From Eubacteriaceae bacterium (GTDB lineage Bacteria > Bacillota > Clostridia > Lachnospirales > Lachnospiraceae): DNA of 64,000 nt. A program made the translations under genes and the position numbers. Below, one piece after another: positions 34,837-43,495 of the stretch (position 1 is its first letter; every line of letters starts with the position of its first letter). The stretch lies in the NCBI GenBank assembly GCA_902362875.1, contig CABIYF010000003.1, positions 93,032-157,031 on the forward strand, written 5' to 3'. The notes below the pieces were generated by a model. That model did no database searches. It had not been told where the DNA came from and saw only the letters and a program-made list of their open reading frames with translations.

Positions 34837-36483
34837 ATGAAAAGAAAAAATTATGAGATCAAGATCATATATGCAATCGTTTTAGCAGTATTTCTTGTAT
34901 TTTTGATCGTACCGTTTATCAAACTTCTGCAGCAGGCATTTTTAGGAGATGGAAGTTTTACACTATCCTATTTTCAGGATGTCATGTCAGGAGCCAAATT
35001 TATCAAAGCACTGAAAAACAGTCTCCTTGTATCAATTACCAGTGCTTTGATCACAACGGTACTGGCTTTTATCCTTGCATATACGATTTATTATACAAGA
35101 CTTCCGGGAATCTGGAAGAAGACAGTAAACTTTGTGGCATTGCTTCCAATGCTGCTTCCAACCATTACATATGGATTCGCAATCATTTATTCTTTTGGAA
35201 AACAGGGATTGTTAACAAGACTGTTTGGCCATGAGATCTACATGTATGGATATCCGGGACTGACACTTGGATATGTCATCTATACGATACCAACAGCATT
35301 TATGCTGATTTATAACACGATGGGATACATTGATAAGAAGTTTGGACTTGTATCAAAACTGATGGGAGATAACGCCTTATCAAACTTTAATATTTCTGTG
35401 CTAAGACCATTATGGGGAACACTGGCAACATCCATGATCCAGTCATTTTTCTTAAGCTTTACAGACTTTGGTATTCCAGCTTCTGTTGGTGGAAGAGTCA
35501 ATACCATTGCAGGACTTCTTTATGAAGAAATGCTTGGAAGTATTCCAGACTTTAACCGAGGAGCAGTTGTTGCAATCGCAATGCTGATGCCTTCGATCAT
35601 CAGTATCGCGATTTTGAAATACCTTGAAAAATACAACATCAGATACAACAAGATTTCCGCAGTGGAACTTCAGAAAAATCCAGTGAGAGACACGATCTTC
35701 GGTGTGGTGACTGCTGTGATCATGCTTGGAATGTTATCAATCTTTGCAGTTATTTTTGTCATTCCATTTGTACAGGAATGGCCATATCAGATAAGTTTCA
35801 GTCTGGAACATGTAAAGAGTGTTCTAAGTGATCCAGATCTTTTAGGAGTATATACAAACTCACTCTTTGTAGCTGCAATGACAGCGATTATCGGAGTTTT
35901 ATTAAGCTATGGTGCGGCATTAGTAACCGCAAGAAGTACCTTAAATGCAAAATTAAAAAGTGTTGTGGGGGCAATCGCACTGGTGATCAATACGATTCCT
36001 GGAATGGTTCTTGGTATTGCATTTATGTTAACTTTTACAGGAACAAGCCTTCAAAGTACATTTATTATACTGATCATCTGTGATGTGGTTCATTATTTTT
36101 CTACACCATACCTGATGGTAAAAAATTCATTATCCAAAATGAATGCCTCCTGGGAGACAACAGCAATGCTGATGGGAGACAGCTGGATCAAGACGATCAT
36201 AAGAGTTGTTACACCGAATGCAATGAGTACGATCTTAGAAGTATTCAGTTATTATTTTGTCAATGCGATGGTAACGATCAGTGCGATCATCTTCCTTGCA
36301 GGAGCACATACGATGGTGATCACGACAAAGATCAAAGAACTTCAGTATTACAACAAATTTAATGAAGTATTTGTCTTATCCGTTTTAATCCTTGTTACCA
36401 ATATCATTGCAAAATATGTCTTTGGATGGTTAGCAAATAGAAAATCAAATAAAAAATCAAACAATAAAAAGGAGAAAAATTAA
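34837..36483 (+). CDS. 2-aminoethylphosphonate ABC transporter, fused double permease
   Basis: A 548-residue membrane protein with two permease domains in tandem, about twelve helices in all. Each half carries an EAA-like loop: 'LGYVIYTIPTAFMLIYNTMG' in the first and 'MNASWETTAMLMGDSWIKTI' in the second. A fused permease of this length is typical of iron/phosphonate-type importers (FbpB/PhnV-like). It works with the ATPase at 33998 and the binding protein at 36485. The binding-protein gene begins 1 nt after its stop. Confidence 0.88.
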   Translation: MKRKNYEIKIIYAIVLAVFLVFLIVPFIKLLQQAFLGDGSFTLSYFQDVMSGAKFIKALKNSLLVSITSALITTVLAFILAYTIYYTRLPGIWKKTVNFVALLPMLLPTITYGFAIIYSFGKQGLLTRLFGHEIYMYGYPGLTLGYVIYTIPTAFMLIYNTMGYIDKKFGLVSKLMGDNALSNFNISVLRPLWGTLATSMIQSFFLSFTDFGIPASVGGRVNTIAGLLYEEMLGSIPDFNRGAVVAIAMLMPSIISIAILKYLEKYNIRYNKISAVELQKNPVRDTIFGVVTAVIMLGMLSIFAVIFVIPFVQEWPYQISFSLEHVKSVLSDPDLLGVYTNSLFVAAMTAIIGVLLSYGAALVTARSTLNAKLKSVVGAIALVINTIPGMVLGIAFMLTFTGTSLQSTFIILIICDVVHYFSTPYLMVKNSLSKMNASWETTAMLMGDSWIKTIIRVVTPNAMSTILEVFSYYFVNAMVTISAIIFLAGAHTMVITTKIKELQYYNKFNEVFVLSVLILVTNIIAKYVFGWLANRKSNKKSNNKKEKN

Positions 36484-36484
36484 A

Positions 36485-37501
36485 ATGAGAAAGTTTATGA
36501 AAAAAGCGACTGTGCTTATGATGGCGGGTCTGATGGCAGCTACAGGTCTTATGGCAACAGGATGCAGCTCAAAGAAGAGCGCAAAAAATGACAAGGTTGT
36601 TATTTATTCCAACGCAGATGATGAAGCAGTCGATGCGATGAAGAAGACGTTAGATAACAATGGATATAAAGGAAAATATACATTCCAGACATTTGGAACA
36701 TCTGAACTTGGTGGAAAACTGATCGCAGAAGGAAATAAATTAGAAGCTGATATGATCACAATGAGTACATTCTATGTAGAAAGTGCTCAGGCAAAGAACA
36801 AGATGTTTAAAAATCTGACATTCGACCGCAATCTGATGAAAGAAAGTGATTTTGAAAAATATGAATCACCGATCACAGCGCAGGAAGGAACACTGATCTT
36901 AAATACAAAAGTAATGAAAGAGAAAAAACTTCCAACACCAACATCTATCAAAGATCTTGCAAAACCAGTATACAAAGGATACATTTCTGTAACAGATGTC
37001 AAAGCATCATCAACAGCATGGTTATTAATTCAGGGATTAGTATCTGAATATGGAGAAAAAGAAGCACAGAATATCTTAAAAGACATCTACAAAAATGCAG
37101 GAGACCATATCGAAGATTCAGGTTCTGGACCAATCAAAAAGGTAAGAGCAGGAGAAGTAGCAATCGGATTTGGATTAAGACAGCAGGCAGTTGCAGACAA
37201 GAAAAATGGACTTCCAATTGATTATGTAGATCCAAAAGAAGGAAACTTTACATTAACAGAATCTGTTGCAGTCTTAGATAAAGGAAAAGATGATAACAGC
37301 GCTTTAGCAATGAAGATGGCAGAATGCATCATCAAAAAAGGAAGATCTGAGCTGATCAAAAACTATCCAGTACCTCTTTACAATGGAGAAAAAGAAGATA
37401 AGGACCAGAAATCAGGGAATCCAAAAACATACAAAGAAAAACTTACTTTAGATCTGTTAAAGAAACATCAGCAGTTATCAGAAAATGCAATGGGAGAATA
37501 A
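36485..37501 (+). CDS. 2-aminoethylphosphonate-binding lipoprotein
   Basis: A 338-residue extracellular solute-binding protein with a lipoprotein signal (lipobox 'MATGC', Cys 27) and a type II periplasmic-binding fold ('KVVIYSNADDEAVDAMKK'). It captures the substrate outside the membrane for the permease just upstream. Related proteins bind iron, spermidine or AEP; the phnW-phnX context favours AEP. LspA (15158) would process its signal. Confidence 0.88.
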   Translation: MRKFMKKATVLMMAGLMAATGLMATGCSSKKSAKNDKVVIYSNADDEAVDAMKKTLDNNGYKGKYTFQTFGTSELGGKLIAEGNKLEADMITMSTFYVESAQAKNKMFKNLTFDRNLMKESDFEKYESPITAQEGTLILNTKVMKEKKLPTPTSIKDLAKPVYKGYISVTDVKASSTAWLLIQGLVSEYGEKEAQNILKDIYKNAGDHIEDSGSGPIKKVRAGEVAIGFGLRQQAVADKKNGLPIDYVDPKEGNFTLTESVAVLDKGKDDNSALAMKMAECIIKKGRSELIKNYPVPLYNGEKEDKDQKSGNPKTYKEKLTLDLLKKHQQLSENAMGE

Positions 37502-37505
37502 GAAA

Positions 37506-38597
37506 ATGAAACAATATAAATTATTAACACCAGGACCTTTAACAACAACAGAAAGTGTCAAAAAAGAAATGATGTTTGATCATTGTACATGGGACAATGA
37601 TTACAAACAGATCACACAGGACATTCGTGCAGGTTTATTAAAACTTGCACATGTCGATGAAGATATATACACAGCAATCTTAATGCAGGGAAGCGGAACA
37701 TTTGGAGTAGAATCTGTGCTGACAAGTTCCGTAGGAAAGAAAGATAAACTTCTGATCGCAGCAAACGGAGCTTATGGAGAACGTATGGAAGATATCGCAA
37801 AACACGCAGGTATCGCCTATGAAATCTATCATCAGGATTATGATAAAGTTCCAGATGCCAAAGTGATTGAAAAAATCTTAGAAGAAGACCAGACGATCAC
37901 ACATGTATCTATGGTACACAGCGAGACAACTTCCGGAATCTTAAATGATATCGCAAGTGTCACAAAAGTTGTCAAAGCGCAGGGAAGAACAATGATCGTT
38001 GATGCAATGAGCAGTTTTGCAGGTGTTGATATCCCAGTTGGAGATTTAGGAATTGATTTTCTGATCAGCAGTGCAAACAAATGTATTCAGGGTGTTCCAG
38101 GATTTTCATTTATCCTCGCAAAGAAAGAAGCACTGATGAAGACAAAAGGACAGGCAAGAAGTCTTTCTCTTGACCTTTATGATCAGTGGGAGACAATGAA
38201 CAAAGACGGAAAATGGAGATTTACATCCCCAACACACGTAGTTCTCGCATTTGCACAGGCGATGAAAGAATTAGAAGAAGAAGGCGGAATCCCAGCAAGA
38301 AGCAAACGTTATTATGACAATAACAGAGAGATCATTAAACGATTCAAAGAAATGGGATTTGAGACATACATTGATGAAGAACATCAGGGACCAATCATCA
38401 CAACCTTCTTATTCCCACAGGATTGCAATTACACATTTGAAGAAATGTACGAATACATCAAAGATCGTGGATATGCGATCTATCCTGGAAAAGTAACTGA
38501 GGCAGCTACATTCCGTATCGGAAATATCGGAGAGATCTATAAAGAAGATGTAGAAAAATTATGCAGCATTGTAAAAGAATTTCTGGAGGCAAAATAA
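37506..38597 (+). CDS. phnW: 2-aminoethylphosphonate-pyruvate transaminase
   Basis: A 363-residue class V aminotransferase with the PLP lysine in 'ISSANKCIQGVPGFSF', 'LLTPGPLTTTESVK' at the N-terminus and 'MQGSGTFGVESVL'. It converts AEP and pyruvate to phosphonoacetaldehyde and alanine. The frame opens inside the preceding gene; ATG 37506 fits the family N-terminus and follows GGGAGAATAAG. phnX starts 1 nt after its stop, giving the complete two-step pathway. Confidence 0.94.
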   Translation: MKQYKLLTPGPLTTTESVKKEMMFDHCTWDNDYKQITQDIRAGLLKLAHVDEDIYTAILMQGSGTFGVESVLTSSVGKKDKLLIAANGAYGERMEDIAKHAGIAYEIYHQDYDKVPDAKVIEKILEEDQTITHVSMVHSETTSGILNDIASVTKVVKAQGRTMIVDAMSSFAGVDIPVGDLGIDFLISSANKCIQGVPGFSFILAKKEALMKTKGQARSLSLDLYDQWETMNKDGKWRFTSPTHVVLAFAQAMKELEEEGGIPARSKRYYDNNREIIKRFKEMGFETYIDEEHQGPIITTFLFPQDCNYTFEEMYEYIKDRGYAIYPGKVTEAATFRIGNIGEIYKEDVEKLCSIVKEFLEAK

Positions 38598-38598
38598 G

Positions 38599-39381
38599 AT
38601 GAGCAGAAAAATTGAAGCAGTTATTTTTGACTGGGCAGGAACAACCGTAGACTATGGATGTTTTGCACCTGTACAGGCATTTACCGAAGTGTTCAAAGAA
38701 TTTGGTGTCACACCAACAATGGAAGAAGTCAGAAAGCCAATGGGAATGCTAAAGATCGATCATATCCGCACAATGCTTGGTATGGAAAGAATTCAGAAAT
38801 GCTGGCAGGAAGTATATAACCGTCCATCAAATGAAGAAGATGTCCAGAAAATGTACGCAGTCTACGAATCAAAACTGTTAAGTGTTCTAGATCAGTATGC
38901 AGATCCAAAACCACACGTATTAGAAGCAATCAAAGAATTAAGAGAAAAAGGGATTAAGATCGGTTCTACGACAGGTTACACAGACAAAATGATGGCAATT
39001 GTCACAAAATGCGCAGAAGAAAACGGTTACAAGCCAGATGCATGGTTCAGTCCGGATTCTGTTGGATTAAAAGGAAGACCATATCCATACATGGTATTTA
39101 AAAATATGCAGGAATTAGAAGTATCATCCGTTGCAAATGTATTAAAAGTCGGAGATACGATCTCAGATATCAAAGAAGGTAAAAACGCTGGAGTTTTATC
39201 TATTGGAGTTATCGAAGGAAGCTCCGAATTAGGATTATCTGAAGAAGAATACGAAGCACTTTCACAGGAAGAAAAAGAAAGTCTTTGTAAGAAAGTAAGA
39301 ACCTCTTTCTTAGAAGCAGGAGCAGACGATGTTATCTTAAATATGTCAGAATTAAATGATTATATCGAAAAAATTAAATAA
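38599..39381 (+). CDS. phnX: Phosphonoacetaldehyde hydrolase (phosphonatase)
   Basis: A 260-residue HAD-superfamily enzyme with nucleophile D11 in 'FDWAGTTVDYG' and the Schiff-base lysine K52 in 'MGMLKIDH', both diagnostic for PhnX. It cleaves phosphonoacetaldehyde to acetaldehyde and phosphate. Last gene of the AEP operon, ended by the very long terminator stem at 39427-39499. Confidence 0.95.
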   Translation: MSRKIEAVIFDWAGTTVDYGCFAPVQAFTEVFKEFGVTPTMEEVRKPMGMLKIDHIRTMLGMERIQKCWQEVYNRPSNEEDVQKMYAVYESKLLSVLDQYADPKPHVLEAIKELREKGIKIGSTTGYTDKMMAIVTKCAEENGYKPDAWFSPDSVGLKGRPYPYMVFKNMQELEVSSVANVLKVGDTISDIKEGKNAGVLSIGVIEGSSELGLSEEEYEALSQEEKESLCKKVRTSFLEAGADDVILNMSELNDYIEKIK

Positions 39382-39426
39382 GAAGCATCCAAAGAATATT
39401 CACTTAGTTATTTCAATAACCTTCGT

Positions 39427-39499
39427 GTATGTAAGAAAAAGAAAAATGGAACTTAATGCGTGTTGTGACCGAAGTTCCATTTTTCTTTTTCTTACATAC
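39427..39499. terminator. Perfect 28-bp bidirectional terminator between phnX and the HD hydrolase gene
   Basis: Left arm 39427-39454 and right arm 39472-39499 are exact reverse complements over 28 bases, around a 17-nt loop. The arms contain A-rich/T-rich stretches (AAAAAGAAAAATGG and complement), so each strand has T-rich sequence in its 3' arm. It lies between two converging genes and can stop both transcripts. The length and perfection are unusual for a plain terminator. Confidence 0.85.
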
Positions 39500-39524
39500 T
39501 ACAAAGACTACGAAATCCAATCAA

Positions 39525-40067
39525 TTATTCTTCTGGAAAGACTTCATTTACAAGCTGGCAGTACTCTTCATATTCATGAAATTCTGAAAGATCAGCAAAT
39601 CCTTCGATCATTCCACGATAATACCATCCCTGCATCTTCTTGTCTTTCATATTAAAGCGCTGCCATAATTCTTCTCCGAGAATCTTGTAATCACGATAAA
39701 GGGCACGGATATTGGCAAGCTTGTCACCAAGAGCGATGATCTTAGCGTTTCGTGGTGCGCGGTTTTTTAAGAAATCGATCGTATGACCTTTTCTCTCAAC
39801 CCATGTCTTGCTCTTATCTTCACTCTCCTGATAAACATAAGAAGAAACGACATCACCAAATTCACGTCTGATATCTTCAATCGAGACATCATCACAGTCT
39901 TCCACAACATCATGGAGAACGGCTGCACAAAGCATGTCCTCATCAAGGGTCATAGCGGCAACAATGGCAGCAACTTCCATAGGGTGGATGATAAAAGGAA
40001 GATTGGTACCTTTTCTTGTCTGACCGTTGTGGGCATTTGTTGCGAAAATAACGGCTTTTTCAAACAT
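39525..40067 (-). CDS. HD-domain hydrolase, small alarmone hydrolase-like
   Basis: A 180-residue protein like the HD hydrolase half of RelA/SpoT: 'ATNAHNGQTRKGTNLPFIIH' start, 'AAVLHDVVEDCDD' with the HD pair, 'EFGDVVSSYVYQESEDK' and 'IALGDKLANIRAL'. No synthetase domain is present. Such proteins may hydrolyse (p)ppGpp. A small synthetase gene lies at 53270. RBS AAGGAG precedes ATG. Substrate not proven. Confidence 0.82.
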   Translation of the reverse strand: MFEKAVIFATNAHNGQTRKGTNLPFIIHPMEVAAIVAAMTLDEDMLCAAVLHDVVEDCDDVSIEDIRREFGDVVSSYVYQESEDKSKTWVERKGHTIDFLKNRAPRNAKIIALGDKLANIRALYRDYKILGEELWQRFNMKDKKMQGWYYRGMIEGFADLSEFHEYEEYCQLVNEVFPEE

Positions 40068-40224
40068 TGGAAAACTCCTTTGATAAAAATAGTTAGTGTA
40101 AAATAATTGTTAAGATTATCATAAAGCATTTTTTTTTAGTATTCAAGTATGAAATCGAATACTTATCTGTAAAGCAGGGGTCATTTTTTGATAAAACACT
40201 CTGCCACTTTAAAGTAAGTGAGTG

Positions 40225-40253
40225 TTGACTTTTTATATGTGTGAAGTTACAAT
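40225..40253 (+). promoter_or_regulatory. Sigma-A promoter of tyrA-aroA
   Basis: TTGACT, 17 nt, TACAAT, ending 29 nt before the tyrA start codon. The short leader leaves no room for an attenuator or T-box. Motif reading only. Confidence 0.75.
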
Positions 40254-40282
40254 AAGAAAAGGAAAAAAAGGAGAGTAAAACA

Positions 40283-41389
40283 ATGACAGAGAGTAACTTT
40301 ACTATCGGATTTATCGGTCTTGGTCTGATCGGTGGATCTATTGCAAAGGGAATCAGACGAGTGTTCCCAAACTACACACTCATTGGAATGGATGAAAATC
40401 CGGATACGATAAAAAGTGCATTGGATGAAGGAATCATTGATTCCATCGCAACAGACTGCAAAACAGATTTTGCGGACTGTAACTATGTATTTTTATGTGC
40501 GCCGGTTCAATATAATGTAATGTATTTAAAAGATCTGAAAGGATCAATTAACAAAGACTGTATTTTAACTGACGTAGGAAGTGTAAAGGAAGAGATTCAT
40601 TTAAAGATTGAAGAACTTGGAATGGAAGAATACTTTATCGGAGGACATCCGATGGTAGGATCTGAGAAAGCTGGATTTTCCTTCAGTTCTGACAGATTAG
40701 TGGAGAATGCATACTATTTCATTACACCAACGAAGAAAGTCAGTGAGCAGAGAGTTAAAGATTTTACAAACTTTATCGAAGAACTTGGAGCACTTACGAT
40801 CATTTTGGATTATAAGCAGCATGATGCATATACAGCAGCGATCAGTCATGTGCCACATATCATTGCGGCAGAATTAGTACATATTGTAAGTAATATGGAT
40901 ACGGATGACGGTATGTTAAAACAGCTGGCAGCAGGTGGATTTAAAGATATCACAAGAATCGCCTCATCTTCCCCAGTTGTATGGGAACAGATTTCCCTTT
41001 CTAATAAGAAGAATATCAAAGAATTATTACAAAAAGCACAGAATCATTTAGGATATGTGATCGCAGCACTTGATATGGAAGATCGCGAATACCTGAATAA
41101 TTATTTTAAACAGGCAGGAGAATACAGGGATTCTGTACCAGACAGCGCCGTTGGACTGATCCAGAAATCTTACGAGATCTTTATCGATATTCCAGATGAA
41201 CCAGGAACGATCGCAACAACAACGACATTGTTAGCGCTTAACAATGTAAGTATCAAGAACATCGGTATCATTCACAACCGTGAGTTCGAAGAAGGTGTTT
41301 TAAAGATCATGTTATATGATGATGAATCAGCAAAGAAGGCGACAAAAATCTTAAGAGATAAAAACTACACAGTATACGAGAGGAAATAA
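40283..41389 (+). CDS. tyrA: Prephenate dehydrogenase with ACT domain
   Basis: A 368-residue enzyme converting prephenate to 4-hydroxyphenylpyruvate for tyrosine. The N-terminal Rossmann motif is 'IGFIGLGLIGGSIAKGI'; 'GGHPMVGSEKAGF' and 'HDAYTAAISHVPHIIAAELV' are family hallmarks. A C-terminal ACT domain (about 295-368, 'DIPDEPGTIATTTTLLALNN') suggests feedback control by an amino acid. aroA starts 2 nt after its stop. Confidence 0.94.
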   Translation: MTESNFTIGFIGLGLIGGSIAKGIRRVFPNYTLIGMDENPDTIKSALDEGIIDSIATDCKTDFADCNYVFLCAPVQYNVMYLKDLKGSINKDCILTDVGSVKEEIHLKIEELGMEEYFIGGHPMVGSEKAGFSFSSDRLVENAYYFITPTKKVSEQRVKDFTNFIEELGALTIILDYKQHDAYTAAISHVPHIIAAELVHIVSNMDTDDGMLKQLAAGGFKDITRIASSSPVVWEQISLSNKKNIKELLQKAQNHLGYVIAALDMEDREYLNNYFKQAGEYRDSVPDSAVGLIQKSYEIFIDIPDEPGTIATTTTLLALNNVSIKNIGIIHNREFEEGVLKIMLYDDESAKKATKILRDKNYTVYERK

Positions 41390-41391
41390 AC

Positions 41392-42666
41392 ATGAAATTA
41401 ACAAAAAGTGCAGGACTTAATGGAGAACTTTCTATTCCAGGAGACAAATCGATCAGCCACAGAGCGGTCATGTTTGGATCATTAGCCAAAGGAACAACAC
41501 ATATCAGCAATTTCTTATCAGGAGCTGACTGCCTTTCAACGATCGACTGTTTCCGCAAGATGGGAGTAGAGATTGAACAGGACGGAACGAATGTCACAGT
41601 TCATGGAAATGGGCTGTACGGGTTGAAAGCACCAAGTGAAACTTTAGATGTAGGAAACAGTGGAACAACAACAAGACTGATCTCAGGAATCCTTGCAGGT
41701 CAGGATTTTGAAACTGTATTATCCGGAGATGCATCCTTAAATAAGCGCCCAATGGGAAGAATCATCAAACCATTAGAGCAGATGGGAGCAAAGATCACAA
41801 GTGTGAATGGCAATGGCTGTGCACCGCTTAAGATTGAAGGAACAAAATTAAAAGCAACACACTATGATTCCCCAGTAGCATCTGCACAGGTAAAATCCTG
41901 TGTATTACTGGCAGGTCTTTATGCAGATGGAAAGACAAGCGTGACAGAACCAGCATTATCAAGAAATCATACAGAATTAATGCTTCGTTCTTTCGGAGTG
42001 GAAGTTGAGTCACATGACACGACAGCAACGATCACACCGCCAGAAGAGATGATCGCAACCGATATCGTAGTTCCAGGAGATATTTCTTCTGCAACCTTCT
42101 TTATCGTCGCAGGTCTGATCACACCAAATTCATGCATCCGCTTAAAGAACGTAGGAATCAATCCAACAAGAGATGGAATCTTACGTGTATGCAAAGATAT
42201 GGGAGCAGATGTTACACTGGAGAATGTAATTGACAATGGCGGAGAGCCAACTGCCGATATCGTTGTGAAGACAAGCAAGTTAAAAGGAACAGTGATCGGT
42301 GGAGAAGTGATTCCAACACTGATCGATGAGATCCCGGTTATCGCACTGTTAGCAGCATTTGCGGAAGGTGAGACTGTGATCAAAGATGCACAAGAACTGA
42401 AAGTAAAAGAATCAGACCGAATCGCATTAACAGTCGATAATCTTGTGAAAATGGGTGTCGATGCAACAGCAACCGATGATGGAATGATCATCAATGGAGG
42501 AAATCCTCTTCATGGAGCAAGCATCAACTGCAAATACGATCACAGAATCGCTATGACATTTTCAATTGCAGGAATCAATGCAGAAGGAGAGACCGTGATC
42601 GAAGATTCAGAATGCGTGGATGTATCATATCCAACATTTTATGAGCAGTTAAATTCATTACAATAG
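41392..42666 (+). CDS. aroA: 3-phosphoshikimate 1-carboxyvinyltransferase (EPSP synthase)
   Basis: A 424-residue enzyme with 'GDKSISHRAVMFGSLAKG', 'LDVGNSGTTTRLISGIL' and 'KVKESDRIALTVDNL', the complete EPSP synthase signature set. It joins shikimate-3-phosphate with phosphoenolpyruvate. It forms a two-gene operon with tyrA. The 'GNSGTTTRLISG' loop differs slightly from glyphosate-sensitive class I (GNAGTAMRP), consistent with the class found in Firmicutes. Confidence 0.95.
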   Translation: MKLTKSAGLNGELSIPGDKSISHRAVMFGSLAKGTTHISNFLSGADCLSTIDCFRKMGVEIEQDGTNVTVHGNGLYGLKAPSETLDVGNSGTTTRLISGILAGQDFETVLSGDASLNKRPMGRIIKPLEQMGAKITSVNGNGCAPLKIEGTKLKATHYDSPVASAQVKSCVLLAGLYADGKTSVTEPALSRNHTELMLRSFGVEVESHDTTATITPPEEMIATDIVVPGDISSATFFIVAGLITPNSCIRLKNVGINPTRDGILRVCKDMGADVTLENVIDNGGEPTADIVVKTSKLKGTVIGGEVIPTLIDEIPVIALLAAFAEGETVIKDAQELKVKESDRIALTVDNLVKMGVDATATDDGMIINGGNPLHGASINCKYDHRIAMTFSIAGINAEGETVIEDSECVDVSYPTFYEQLNSLQ

Positions 42667-42691
42667 ATTTTGAAAGGAAGTTTGAATTCGT

Positions 42692-43465
42692 ATGGAAAAG
42701 AAATATTTCTTTTTTGATATTGATGGAACCTTAACAGACCGTTCAACAGGAGAGATCGTGCCAAGTGCAAGAGAAGCTTTGAACAGACTGGAAGAAAACG
42801 GGCATTTTGTTGCGATCGCAACAGGAAGAGCCCATTATAAAGCACGTAAATTTACCGAATCCAATGGATTTAAAAATATGGTATGCTGCGGTGGAAACGG
42901 CTGTGTGATCAACAATGAATTAGTGGAGAATATTCCGCTTGACAAAGAAGGATGTTTACAGATCATTCATCAGGCAGAAGAATTAGGCTATGGATGGTGT
43001 GTAGCTTTAGATGATACGAAAGATGTCTACATGACAGATGACAAGTTTTTAAGACAGGTTGGAAAGAGAAAAGAACCAACCAGATATATCATTGACGATA
43101 TGTTAGACATTGATGGAGTAGAAGCAATCTATAAGATTTACGTTGCAATACCGAAAGAGGAAGAAGATAAACTTACAAAGAAAGAACTGATCGGTCATCT
43201 TAGATTTGAACCAGAATATCTGATGTTCCAGCCAGATAATAAACGCGGAGGAATCATCAAGATGATGGAACATCTTGGAGCGGATATCAAAGATGTCGTT
43301 GTATTTGGTGATGATTACAACGATATGGATATGTTCTGCAAAGACTGGTTCTCTATCGCTATGGGAAATGGATGCCAGGATTTAAAAGATATCGCAAGTT
43401 ATGTCACAGATACGAATGTCAATGATGGAATCAAAAAGGCATGCGAACATTTTAAGTGGATATAA
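42692..43465 (+). CDS. Cof-type HAD-superfamily phosphatase
   Basis: A 257-residue HAD hydrolase of the Cof/type IIB class: 'FFDIDGTLTDRSTGEIVPS' with the catalytic Asp pair, 'AIATGRAHYKARKF', and 'VVVFGDDYNDMDMF' metal motif. Such enzymes dephosphorylate small sugar phosphates or cofactors; the substrate is unknown. RBS AAAGGAAG precedes ATG. It may be read from the tyrA promoter. Confidence 0.88.
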   Translation: MEKKYFFFDIDGTLTDRSTGEIVPSAREALNRLEENGHFVAIATGRAHYKARKFTESNGFKNMVCCGGNGCVINNELVENIPLDKEGCLQIIHQAEELGYGWCVALDDTKDVYMTDDKFLRQVGKRKEPTRYIIDDMLDIDGVEAIYKIYVAIPKEEEDKLTKKELIGHLRFEPEYLMFQPDNKRGGIIKMMEHLGADIKDVVVFGDDYNDMDMFCKDWFSIAMGNGCQDLKDIASYVTDTNVNDGIKKACEHFKWI

Positions 43466-43495
43466 GTCTACTGGAAGGAGAAAACAAAAAATATT

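Noticed and set aside
40068..40282. Riboswitch or T-box before tyrA
   Set aside because: The promoter lies only about 30 nt before the start codon, so there is no room for a leader structure; no T-box sequence was seen.
41967..42494. Minus-strand frame of 175 codons inside aroA
   Set aside because: aroA is complete and convincing on the other strand; this frame is rich in S/T/I and shows no domain.
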